From positions 1-9,834 of the forward strand of contig CAZLLV010000277.1 of NCBI GenBank assembly GCA_964560325.1: a DNA stretch of 9,834 nucleotides, given 5' to 3'. Every line of letters starts with the position of its first letter. Position 1 is the stretch's first letter. A program made the position numbers and the translations under genes. The stretch is from CAZLLV01 sp964560325 (lineage in GTDB: Bacteria; Acidobacteriota; Thermoanaerobaculia; Multivoradales; DATKCC01). The notes under the pieces are model-generated. The model saw only the letters and a list, made by a program, of their open reading frames with translations, did not search any database and was not told where the DNA came from. Below are positions 1-7,700 of the stretch, piece after piece.

Positions 1-1570
1 TGAGCGTCTTGGGGACGGAGGCGTTGACGTTGTAGTGCGACATCTGGTCGCCGACGCCGTAGGTGGTCCAGCCGAGCGCCAGCTCCGAGAGATCGCCGGT
101 GCCGACCACCAGCCCGTCGTGGTGGTTGGCGAGCCGGAAGAGGTGCGAGGTGCGGTCCCCCGCCTGCACGTTCTCGAACGTCCGGTCGTAGACCGACTCG
201 CCCCGCTCGCCCCCTTCCCGTAGAACGTACGGGTGCCCGAGGTCGCGCAGCATCTGCTCCGACGACGGCCGGATGTCGATCTCCTCCGCCGTCACCCCCA
301 GCGCCTCCATCAGCCGCCGGGCGCTCGACCGGGTGCGCTCGCTGGTGGCGAAGCCGGGCATGCTGTACGCGAGGACGTTCTCCCGCGGCAGGCCGAGGCG
401 GTCCATCGTGCGGCAGGCGACGAGCAGCGCCTGCGTCGAGTCGAGGCCACCCGAGACACCGATCACGGCCTTCCGGATGCCGGTCGCCTCCAGCCGCTTG
501 GCGAGGCCGGCGACCTGGATGTTGTACGCCTCGTAGCAGCGCTCGTCGTAGAGCGCCCGATCGGCCGGCACGTACGGGAAGCGCTCGACCGGGCGGCGGA
601 GCGCAATGCGACCGCCCGGCCCCTCCGGCACGCCGATCTCGAACGGCACCCGCCGCAGGCTCCGGATCTCCGCCTGGAGCCGGCCGGCCGCGTCGTGGAA
701 GGTGGTCAGGCGCATCCGGTCCTGGCGCAGGCGTTCGAGGTCGATATCGGCGGCGATCCAGTGGTCCTCGGCAGCGAACCGCTCCGACTCGGCCAGCAGC
801 TCGTCGTTCTCGTAGATCAGCGCGTGGCCGTCCCAGGCGAGGTCGGTGGTCGACTCCCCCGCGCCGGCCGCCGAGTAGAGGTAGGCGGCGACGCAACGGC
901 CGGACTGGGCGGCACACAGATCTTTCCGGTAGTCGGCCTTGCCGATCGTGATGTTCGAGGCGGAGAGGTTGGCGAGCACCGTGGCGCCGCCGAGCGCGGC
1001 GTAGGTCGAGGGCGGGATCGGCGCCCAGAGGTCCTCGCAGATCTCGACGTGGAGGTCGAAACCGGGCAGGTCGGTCGCCTGGAAGACCAGGTCGTTGCCG
1101 AATGGGACCGTCTCGCCGAGGAGCCGCGCCGTGTCGGTCATCGAGTCGAAGCCGGACGTGAACTGCCGCTTCTCGTAGAACTCCCGGTAGTTGGGCAGGA
1201 AGCTCTTCGGCACCACGCCCAGGACGCGCCCGCGGTGGATGACGACGGCGCAGTTGAAGAGCCGCTCCTCGACCCGGAGCGGAGCCCCGACCAGGAGCAC
1301 CGGGCCGAGCTCCCGGCTCGCCTCGACCACCCGGGCGAGCGCCTCCTCGGTCGCGTCGAGGAGGGCGTCCTGCTGGAACAGGTCCTCGTTCGAGTAGGCG
1401 GAGATCCCGAGCTCGGGGAAGAGGGCGAGGACGGCGTGCTCGTCCGACGCCCGGCGCGCCAGCTCGATCGTCCGCTCGGCGTTCCACTCCGGCACCGCGA
1501 CCTTCACCCGCGGGATGCAGACCGCGACGCGGGCGTACCCGTGCCGGTAGATCGAGTGGAAGGAGCTCAC
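1..1570 (-). CDS. nadE: Glutamine-dependent NAD+ synthetase, C-terminus cut by window edge
   Basis: Catalyses the last step of NAD+ biosynthesis in the cytoplasm: deamido-NAD+ is adenylated with ATP and amidated with ammonia released from glutamine. The 523 visible codons show an N-terminal nitrilase-type glutaminase domain (about residues 1-290) with all three catalytic residues: Glu53 (FPELGISAYS), Lys122 (PKSFLPNYREFYEKR) and Cys178 (EICEDLWAP). A C-terminal synthetase domain follows, with the ATP PP-loop SGGLDST at 373-379 and the downstream GTGDLSELALGWTTYG region at 490-505. The N-terminus (SIYRHGYARVAVC) closely resembles the Mycobacterium tuberculosis enzyme, which is about 679 aa, so roughly 150 residues lie beyond the left edge. 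I chose GTG at 1570 because it matches the family N-terminus and has a GAGGA ribosome-binding site 10 nt upstream; the ATG at 1578 is out of frame and meets a stop after three codons. It lies 13 bp after the E1 stop, so translational coupling is plausible. Confidence 0.96.
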   Translation of the reverse strand, partial: MSSFHSIYRHGYARVAVCIPRVKVAVPEWNAERTIELARRASDEHAVLALFPELGISAYSNEDLFQQDALLDATEEALARVVEASRELGPVLLVGAPLRVEERLFNCAVVIHRGRVLGVVPKSFLPNYREFYEKRQFTSGFDSMTDTARLLGETVPFGNDLVFQATDLPGFDLHVEICEDLWAPIPPSTYAALGGATVLANLSASNITIGKADYRKDLCAAQSGRCVAAYLYSAAGAGESTTDLAWDGHALIYENDELLAESERFAAEDHWIAADIDLERLRQDRMRLTTFHDAAGRLQAEIRSLRRVPFEIGVPEGPGGRIALRRPVERFPYVPADRALYDERCYEAYNIQVAGLAKRLEATGIRKAVIGVSGGLDSTQALLVACRTMDRLGLPRENVLAYSMPGFATSERTRSSARRLMEALGVTAEEIDIRPSSEQMLRDLGHPYVLREGGERGESVYDRTFENVQAGDRTSHLFRLANHHDGLVVGTGDLSELALGWTTYGVGDQMSHYNVNASVPKTL

Positions 1571-1580
1571 GACCTCATGT

Positions 1581-1585
1581 TCCTC
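1581..1585 (-). promoter_or_regulatory. Ribosome-binding site of nadE overlapping the E1 stop codon
   Basis: The minus strand reads GAGGA here, 10 nt before the GTG start of nadE, and shares two bases with the TGA stop of the E1 gene (1586-1584). This supports the GTG start and makes coupled translation of E1 and NadE likely. Seen directly; the coupling is inference. Confidence 0.6.
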
Positions 1586-4046
1586 AGGTCCAAGCGACCG
1601 GGTACGCCTCCGGGTCACTCTCCCGCATCAGCTCGTAGACCGCCTCGAAGATCGTCTCCCGGTTCGGCTTCGAGAAGTAGTCGCCGTCCGAGCCGTAGGG
1701 CGGCCGGTGGGCGGCCGCCGGGACCGTGCGCGGCTCGGAGTCGAGCCAGAGGTAGCCGCGCTGCACCTCGAGCACCTGCTGCATCATGTACGCGGTGCCG
1801 CCGCCCGGCACGTCCTCGTCGACGAAGACCACGCGCCCGGTCTTCTCGAGCGACCGGACGATCCGGTGGCCGAGGTCGAACGGCAGCAGCGTCTGGACGT
1901 CGATCACCTCGACGTCGACATCGACCTTCTCCAGCAGCTCGGCCGCCTCCATCACCACCTTGAGCGCCGCGCCGTAGCTCACCACCGTCACGTCGCTCCC
2001 CTCGCGCAGCACCTCCGGCACGCCGAGCGGCACGGTCATCTCGCCGATGTTCTCCGGCAGCCGCTCCTTGGCGCGGTAGCCGTTCAGCACCTCGACCACG
2101 ATCGCCGGGTCGTCCGCCTGGAGGAGCGTGTTGTAGAAGCCGGCCGCCTGCGTCATGTCGCGCGGTACGCAGACGTAGATCCCGCGCACCAGGCCGAGCA
2201 GCCCCGCCATCGGCGAGCCGGAGTGCCAGATCCCCTCCAGCCGGTGGCCGCGGGTGCGCACGATCACCGGCGCCTTCTGGCGGCCCTTCGTGCGGTAGCG
2301 CAGGCTCGCGAGATCGTCCGAGAGGATCTGGAGGCAGTAGAGGACGTAGTCGAGGTACTGGACCTCGGCGATCGGCCGGATGCCGCGCAGCGCGAGGCCG
2401 ATCGCCTGCCCCATGATCGTCGCCTCGCGGATGCCGGTGTCGGAGACCCGAAGCTCGCCGTACTTCTCCTGGAGGCCGGCGAAGCCCTGGTTCACGTCGC
2501 CGAGCTTGCCCACGTCCTCGCCGAAGGCGACCAGGTTCGGGTGGCGGGTGAGCGCCGCGTCGAAGCAGGCGTTGACGACCTCGAAGCCGTTGACCGTCGG
2601 CGCGTCGTCGGCGTAGACCGGGCCGACCACCGGCACCTCGAGGGCGGAGAACGCCGTTTCGCTGTAGAGGTCGGAGCTGTAGCGCTCCCGGCCGAGGAGG
2701 AGCTGCTCGCGCTTCCAGGCGAGGAGCTCCCCGGCGGCCTTCCCGCCCACCGCGTCGTCGTGAGCGACCGCGACCAGCGCGTCCTGCACCGCGGAGAGCA
2801 GATCGCGGCGGATCGGCGTCTGGCGCTTCAAGAGACCGGCCGCCACCGACTCGACGCCGTCCCGGGCCTGCCGTCCCGACGCCTCCCCGGCGAGCCGCTG
2901 GATCCGCTGGACGACCGTCTCGAGCTCGGTCTCGATCGGCGCCCGGTACGACTTCCAGGCCGAGAGCTTCGCCTCGAGAACCCGCTCGCGCGCTTCCTTC
3001 TCGATGCGGCCGAGCTCTTCTTCGGAAGCCAGCTCCTCGTCGAGCAGCCACTCCCGCATCCGCTTCAGGCAGCAGTAGTCCTTCTCCCACTGGAGGCGAT
3101 CTTCGGACTTGTAGCGCTCGTGGCTGCCCGAGGTCGAGTGGCCCTGCGGCTGGGTGACCTCGTAGACGTGGAGGATCGCCGGCACGTGGTCGCGCCGCGC
3201 GTGGAGGGCGGCGTCGCGGTAGGCGGCGAGCAGCGCCGGGTAGTCCCAGCCCCGGACCTTGTAGAGCCGGTAGCCGGCGCCGCCGTCGGTGCGCCGGAAG
3301 CCTTCGAGCAGCTCGCCCACGTCCCCCTTGGCGACCTGGAGCTCGTTGGCGACCGAGATGCCGTAGCCGTCGTCCCAGATCGACAGCAGCATCGGCGAGC
3401 GCAGCACGCCGACCGCGTTGACCGTCTCCCAGAACAGGCCCTCGGCGCACGAGGCGTTGCCGATCGTCCCGAAGGCGATCTCCCGGCCGCCGTTCGAGAA
3501 CTGTTCGAACCCCTCGCGCAGGCTCTCGACTTCGCGGTAGAGGCGCGAGGCGTAGGAGAGGCCGACCAGCTTCGGCATCTGCGAGGCGGTGGGAGACAGG
3601 TCGGCCGGCACGTTGTAGCGGTCGGTCTGCGGCAGGAAGCGTCCGGCGCCGTCGACCATGTGGGTGGCGAAGTGGGCGGTCATCTGCCGCCCGGACGACA
3701 TCGGCTCGGCGTCCTCGTCGGCGTGGGCGTAGAGCTGGGCGAAGAACTGCCGGACGGTCAGCTCGCCGATCGCGAGCATGAAGGTCTGGTCGCGGTAGTA
3801 GCCGGCGCGGAAGTCGCCCTTCTCGAAGACGCGCGCCATCGCGACCTGCGGAATCTCCTTGCCGTCGCCGAAGATGCCGAACTTGGCCTTGCCGGTGAGC
3901 ACCTCCCGGCGGCCGACCAGGCTCGCCTGCCGGCTCTCGTAGGCGACCCGGTAGTCGGCGAGCACGTCGTCACGCGAGACGGCGAGCTCGTCGAGCCCCG
4001 GGCCGGTCGAGGTTCGGATGGCGATTTCGGGCTGGATCGACGTCAT
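1584..4046 (-). CDS. Fused alpha-beta E1 component of 2-oxoacid (branched-chain type) dehydrogenase
   Basis: An 820-aa thiamine-diphosphate-dependent E1 enzyme that decarboxylates a 2-oxoacid and transfers the acyl group to the lipoyl arm of an E2 partner. The alpha half (about 25-340) holds a variant cofactor motif, GNASCAEG at 196-203 and WDDGYGIS at 224-231, and the active-site loop GHSTSGSHERYKS at 302-314. In that loop His303 and Ser304 align with the catalytic His and phosphorylatable Ser of mammalian branched-chain E1 alpha. A mostly helical, charged linker (about 335-480) leads to the beta half (485-810), with the cofactor Glu510 (FGEDVG), the substrate-loop His608 (WHSGSP) and the C-terminal transketolase domain (about 670-800). 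Separate E1 subunits are normally about 330-400 aa each; one-chain fusions like this are known in Bacteroidota and Acidobacteriota. No E2 or E3 gene is in the window. Branched-chain oxoacid specificity is likely but not proven. The ATG start has a good GGAGG site. Confidence 0.94.
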   Translation of the reverse strand: MTSIQPEIAIRTSTGPGLDELAVSRDDVLADYRVAYESRQASLVGRREVLTGKAKFGIFGDGKEIPQVAMARVFEKGDFRAGYYRDQTFMLAIGELTVRQFFAQLYAHADEDAEPMSSGRQMTAHFATHMVDGAGRFLPQTDRYNVPADLSPTASQMPKLVGLSYASRLYREVESLREGFEQFSNGGREIAFGTIGNASCAEGLFWETVNAVGVLRSPMLLSIWDDGYGISVANELQVAKGDVGELLEGFRRTDGGAGYRLYKVRGWDYPALLAAYRDAALHARRDHVPAILHVYEVTQPQGHSTSGSHERYKSEDRLQWEKDYCCLKRMREWLLDEELASEEELGRIEKEARERVLEAKLSAWKSYRAPIETELETVVQRIQRLAGEASGRQARDGVESVAAGLLKRQTPIRRDLLSAVQDALVAVAHDDAVGGKAAGELLAWKREQLLLGRERYSSDLYSETAFSALEVPVVGPVYADDAPTVNGFEVVNACFDAALTRHPNLVAFGEDVGKLGDVNQGFAGLQEKYGELRVSDTGIREATIMGQAIGLALRGIRPIAEVQYLDYVLYCLQILSDDLASLRYRTKGRQKAPVIVRTRGHRLEGIWHSGSPMAGLLGLVRGIYVCVPRDMTQAAGFYNTLLQADDPAIVVEVLNGYRAKERLPENIGEMTVPLGVPEVLREGSDVTVVSYGAALKVVMEAAELLEKVDVDVEVIDVQTLLPFDLGHRIVRSLEKTGRVVFVDEDVPGGGTAYMMQQVLEVQRGYLWLDSEPRTVPAAAHRPPYGSDGDYFSKPNRETIFEAVYELMRESDPEAYPVAWT

Positions 4047-4054
4047 CGAGTGGG

Positions 4055-4059
4055 CCTCC
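4055..4059 (-). promoter_or_regulatory. Ribosome-binding site of the E1 gene
   Basis: A GGAGG core (CGGAGG including the next base) on the minus strand lies 8 nt before the ATG at 4046. It is the clearest Shine-Dalgarno sequence in the window and fixes the E1 start. Confidence 0.75.
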
Positions 4060-4093
4060 GGGGGACGCGGGTTCTCTCTCGAAGGATACCAGT

Positions 4094-4106
4094 CTCCGGG
4101 CCGGAG
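4094..4106 (-). other. Small GC-rich hairpin between the DUF493 and E1 genes
   Basis: CTCCG, a 3-nt loop, then CGGAG form a perfect 5-bp stem just after the DUF493 stop codon and before the E1 ribosome-binding site. There is no T-run after it, so it is not a standard intrinsic terminator. It could trim or stabilise the mRNA, or mean nothing at this GC content. A TATCCT sequence about 6 nt further downstream (4081-4090 region) loosely resembles a -10 box but has only a weak -35 match, so a separate E1 promoter is merely possible. Confidence 0.3.
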
Positions 4107-4112
4107 GTCGGT

Positions 4113-4394
4113 TCAGAGCGGCATCACGCCGTCGATCTCGCCCGCCCTCCGGTAGACGCCGACCACCTCGTCGCTGCTCCCCATCTCGACCTCGGCCGTC
4201 ACGCTCACGTAGTTGCCGCGCCGCGACTCGCGGGTCGCGACCTCGATCTCGTCCCCGAACAGCGCCACGACCTCGTCGAGGCGATCGCGCGGCGCGATGA
4301 ACTTGAACAGGTAGCCGCACGGCCAGTCGTAGTAGCCGTCCAGCCGCTCCTTGAAGCTCTCTTCCGTGCTCGGTCCGCCGAAGAATGCGCTCAT
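4113..4394 (-). CDS. DUF493 (YbeD-like) domain protein
   Basis: A 93-aa protein that fits the DUF493/YbeD family in size and pattern. These are small proteins with a ferredoxin-like alpha-beta fold that resembles regulatory ligand-binding (ACT-like) domains. Visible hallmarks are the early YDWPCGYLFKFIAP segment (22-35; families usually have a P-x-x-Y/F-x-F-K-x-I/V pattern here), the RGNYVSVTAEVEM strand (59-71; compare the S-x-G-x-Y-x-S-x-T family pattern) and a terminal helix-strand ending in VMPL. There is no signal peptide or membrane segment. E. coli YbeD is encoded next to lipB, and the family has been suggested to act in lipoate metabolism, but its biochemical role is unsettled. Here it precedes a lipoate-dependent E1 gene by 66 bp and follows the cupin gene by 22 bp. 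The ATG at 4394 is the only in-frame start after the cupin stop; its GGGAG motif lies 16 nt away, so translation may depend on coupling. Confidence 0.83.
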   Translation of the reverse strand: MSAFFGGPSTEESFKERLDGYYDWPCGYLFKFIAPRDRLDEVVALFGDEIEVATRESRRGNYVSVTAEVEMGSSDEVVGVYRRAGEIDGVMPL

Positions 4395-4416
4395 CGCCTG
4401 ATGATATCCACTCCCG

Positions 4417-4746
4417 TCAGGGGCGCTCGGCCGGGGCGAAGAGCACGAGGACTTCGAGGTCTTCCTCGATGTCGTGGAACCGGTGGTCGACGCCGGCGGC
4501 CACGTAGGCGATCGAGCCGGGCTGCATCGGCCGGTCCTCCCCCGCCACCCGCAGGGTCGCGCGCCCGCGGAGCACCACGTAGACCTCGTCCTCCGAGTGC
4601 ACCGGCTGCGGGTCGGGCGCCCCGGCCGGCAGGCCGTAGACCCCCGCCGACATCGCCGTCACGCGCAGGAACTCGTGGTAGCGCTCGCCGGAGGCGCGGC
4701 GGCGCTCGATGAGCTGGTCGGATTCGTCGGATTCAAAGGCTTTCAT
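4417..4746 (-). CDS. Small single-domain cupin protein
   Basis: A 109-aa cytoplasmic cupin_2-type beta-barrel of unknown substrate. Cupin motif 1 is recognisable as PVHSEDEVYVVLRG (48-61), giving possible metal ligands His50 and Glu54 with Gly61 at the conserved spacing. The first His of the usual HxH pair is replaced by Pro48. Motif 2 is GSIAYVAAGVDHRFHD (77-92), with His88 as the third likely ligand and Ala in place of the usual Pro in PxG. The N-terminal helix carries LIERRRASGERYHEFLRV, a pattern seen in actinobacterial-type small cupins. Members include sugar and mannose-phosphate isomerase-like, dioxygenase-like and ligand-sensing proteins, and the sequence alone does not choose between them. 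It starts 25 bp after the lhr stop, with an AAGGGA site 7 nt before the ATG, and ends 22 bp before DUF493, so it is probably cotranscribed with both. Confidence 0.9.
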   Translation of the reverse strand: MKAFESDESDQLIERRRASGERYHEFLRVTAMSAGVYGLPAGAPDPQPVHSEDEVYVVLRGRATLRVAGEDRPMQPGSIAYVAAGVDHRFHDIEEDLEVLVLFAPAERP

Positions 4747-4771
4747 GGAACGGTCCCTTTCGCCTCTCGTG

Positions 4772-7700
4772 TCAGTACCGCCGCCGCAGCTTGATCGAGC
4801 GCGGCTCGACAGTGGCGCTGAAGATCTCGCGCAGGCAGTCGCGGTACGGGCTCTCCGGCGCCGGCTCGCCGTTGATCTCTTCCACCTCGACGAGCTTGCG
4901 CGGCGCGAAGTCGCGGGTGAGCTGGACCTTGAGGAAGCCGAGATACTCGGGCAGGCGGGGATGGTCGGCGCCGGCCCGGATCTCGAGACGGCGCCCCCGG
5001 CGCTCTGACATCACGACCACCCGCTCCCCTTCGAACACCACGTGGTTGCCGGCGCGCCGCTCGGGGAGCGCCGGCTCCAGGGCGTCGAGGCCGTCGAGGC
5101 GGAGGCCGCACGGCGAGGCCGGGTCGGCCGCGTTCAGCCACCAGACGGCTGACTCCGGCAGCATCTCGTCGCGCAGACGCCGGAAGGCGGCCGGGGTCGC
5201 GAACTGGAGCCCGGGGACGCCGAGGAAGAACTGCCCGGCGAGCACCTCGCCCGAGAGCTCCAGGATGCGGAGCGCCCGGAAGAGCCGGCCCCACTGGAAG
5301 GGGGGCGCCTCGCGCGCCAGCAGCTCGCGGAAGACGACTCCGTAGCGGGCGAGCACGACGCGCGCCCGGTCCTTCGCCAGCTCCTCGCGCTCGAGCGCGT
5401 CGAGGCCGGCCGGCCCGTCCTCGGCCCCCTCCCCGTCCGGGCCGAACCGATCGGCGCCCGGAGGCTCGGGGAGCACGTACCAGTGGCCGGCCGGCGGACG
5501 CGCCGCCTTCCACCGGTCGAAGCCGGCGCCGCCGCGCCGGAGGCCCCGGACCGGCCGCGCCGCCCGTGCGGTCGGCGCCGTCCGCCGAAGCGGCCGCTCC
5601 TCTTCCGGCGGCCGGAACTTCGCCAGCGCACCCTTGCGTGCCGTCTCGAAGGAGTCGCTCGAGACCCGCCCCTCCCAGGCGAGCTGCCAGAGGCTCTCGG
5701 TCACCGCGCCCGCGGTGGCGCCCGAGTGGTCGACGAGGTCGTCGAGCGAGAAGCGGCCGCGGCGGTCGGGGAAAAGCTGTCCGAGGGCGCCTCCTCCCGA
5801 CCCTCTTTCCGCATCCGGCTCGTCGCCCCGCAGCAGCTCGAGATCGGAGGGGAAGGCGAAGACGATCCTCCCCTCGCCGGCGCCGGTCCAGACCAGGTCG
5901 CTCTCGCGCAGCAGCGTGTCGAGCCACGCCTTCCGGTACGGGTCGAGCCGGGCGGGGAGGATCTCGGCCTCCCAGGCACGGACCGGGAGCGGCAGGGCGA
6001 AGAGCGCTTCCAGGCGGTCCTGGAGCCCTTCGAGGTCGTCCCCCTTCGGCACCACCCCCTGGTGGGAGGCGAGGAAGAGCGGCAGGCGGGCGAGCGGCAG
6101 CCCCTCGAACGCCGGCCGGGCGGCGGCACGGGTCCAGCGCAGCAGGGTCTCCAGGTTGACCGCGTCGCAGAGCTGCGGCCCCGCCTCGCCGGCCACCAGC
6201 TCGTCGACCACGACCCGCTGCTCCTCGGAGAGTTCCTCGACAGCCGCCGAGAGGTCGGGCAGCGCGCCGAAGACTCGCGGCAGCCGGTCGCGCTCGACCG
6301 GGCCGTAGAAGCGCAGCCACTCGCCGAGAAGCTCGACGAACGGATCGGGCTCGGCCTCCGGCTCCGGGACGATCTCCGGGGCGGAGTCCTCCGCCGGGCC
6401 CGCCGGCGCCGCCCGCCGCGCGACGGTCTCGTGCACCGCCGCGAGCGCCTCGCCGGCGAGCGGCCGGTCGGGGTCGGCGAGCGAGGCGAGCGCCATCTCC
6501 TCCGGCTCGATCCCGAGCGCCCGAGCGAGCCGGGGCAGGGTCTCGATCGCCACCACCGACGCCGCGGCGGCGCCCGGGAGGCGCACCGCGAACGCCCGCT
6601 CCTCCAGCCCGGACAGGTCGGGCTGCGCGGCGTCGCCCGTTCCGTCGCGCGCCACCGCCGCCCGCAAGGCCAGCCACTCGTCCTCCGGCACCAGCAGCCG
6701 CTCGCGCAGCCAGTCGACGAGCTCGTCCCGGTCGCGCGGCGCGTAGCCCGGCGCGGTGCGCTGGAGCTTCGCCTCCAGCTCGTCGACCAGGGCGCGTGAG
6801 AGGCGGGGGCGCAGGCGCGACGAGAAGACCAGCTCGCGGAGCAGGTCGCCGCGCAGGGCCGCCCCCTTCCCCACCCCCTCGGCCTCCGGCGCGTCGGTCG
6901 CGTACATCAGCGTGTTGGTGTGCTTCCAGACCAGGTGAGCGGCGAACGGCGACGGCGCCTCGGTCGCGACGTGGCGCACCTCGATCTCGCCGGCGCGAAC
7001 CTCTTCGAGCAGGCGCTTCAGGTTCTCGACGTCGAGCTCGTCTTCCAGGCATGCGCGCCATGTCTCGAGCACCAGCGGAAAGTCGCCGTAGCGGCCGACC
7101 GCTTCGAGCAGGCGCTTCGAGCGCTGGCGCGTCACCCAGAGCGGCATCCGGTGGCGAAAGCCGGCGCGCGGCAGGAGAAGCGCCCGCGAGGCGGCGTGGC
7201 GGAAGAGGGCGCCGAAGAAGCCGGTCGCCTCGAGCTGCCGGCGCAGCAGCTCGTCGACCCGTTCGGGCGTCACCAGCGCCAGGGCGTCCTCGCGGGTAAG
7301 CTCCTCGGGCAGGGTGAGCATCAGGCAGTCGTCGTCCTGAAGGATCTCCGGCCGCGCGCCGTAGCGCTCCTCCCAGGCCGCCGAGAGCGCGATCGCGAGC
7401 GGCCGGTTGACGCGGCCGCCCCAGAAGGTGTGGAGGATCACCCGCCGCCGGTCGGGGCCCTCGGTGCGCGATGCGCCGCCGGTCGCCTCGGCGCCGCCCT
7501 CCGGGCGCACGTGCTCGACCACCAGCCGGTGCCGGTGCGGCAGGCGTCCGCCATGGGCCGCCTTCTGGCCTCGGAGCAGGCGGATCAGCTCGGCGGCGGC
7601 GCCCCGGTCCATCGACAGCTCCTCGCCGAGCGTCGCCATCAGCTCCCCGTCCTCCTGCTCGAGGCGCGGCTCGACCTCTTCGAGGAAGCGGCCGATCCGG

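Noticed and set aside
1567..1578. ATG-initiated three-codon mini-frame just before nadE, as a leader peptide
   Set aside because: The only Shine-Dalgarno match is 2 nt from this ATG, too close to be used, while it is well placed for the GTG start of nadE.
233..1963. Plus-strand open frame of 576 codons opposite nadE and the end of E1
   Set aside because: It shows no motif, ends in an Arg/Pro/Ser run, and is antisense to NadE, whose catalytic residues are all present.
4081..4112. Intrinsic terminator between DUF493 and E1
   Set aside because: The stem is only 5 bp and no T-rich tract follows on the transcribed strand.
1707..4712. Plus-strand open frame of 1001 codons running antisense through E1, DUF493 and cupin
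   Set aside because: Its translation is rich in Arg, Val, Glu, His and Leu without any domain, and it crosses three well-supported genes. Long antisense frames are expected when codon third positions are nearly all G or C.
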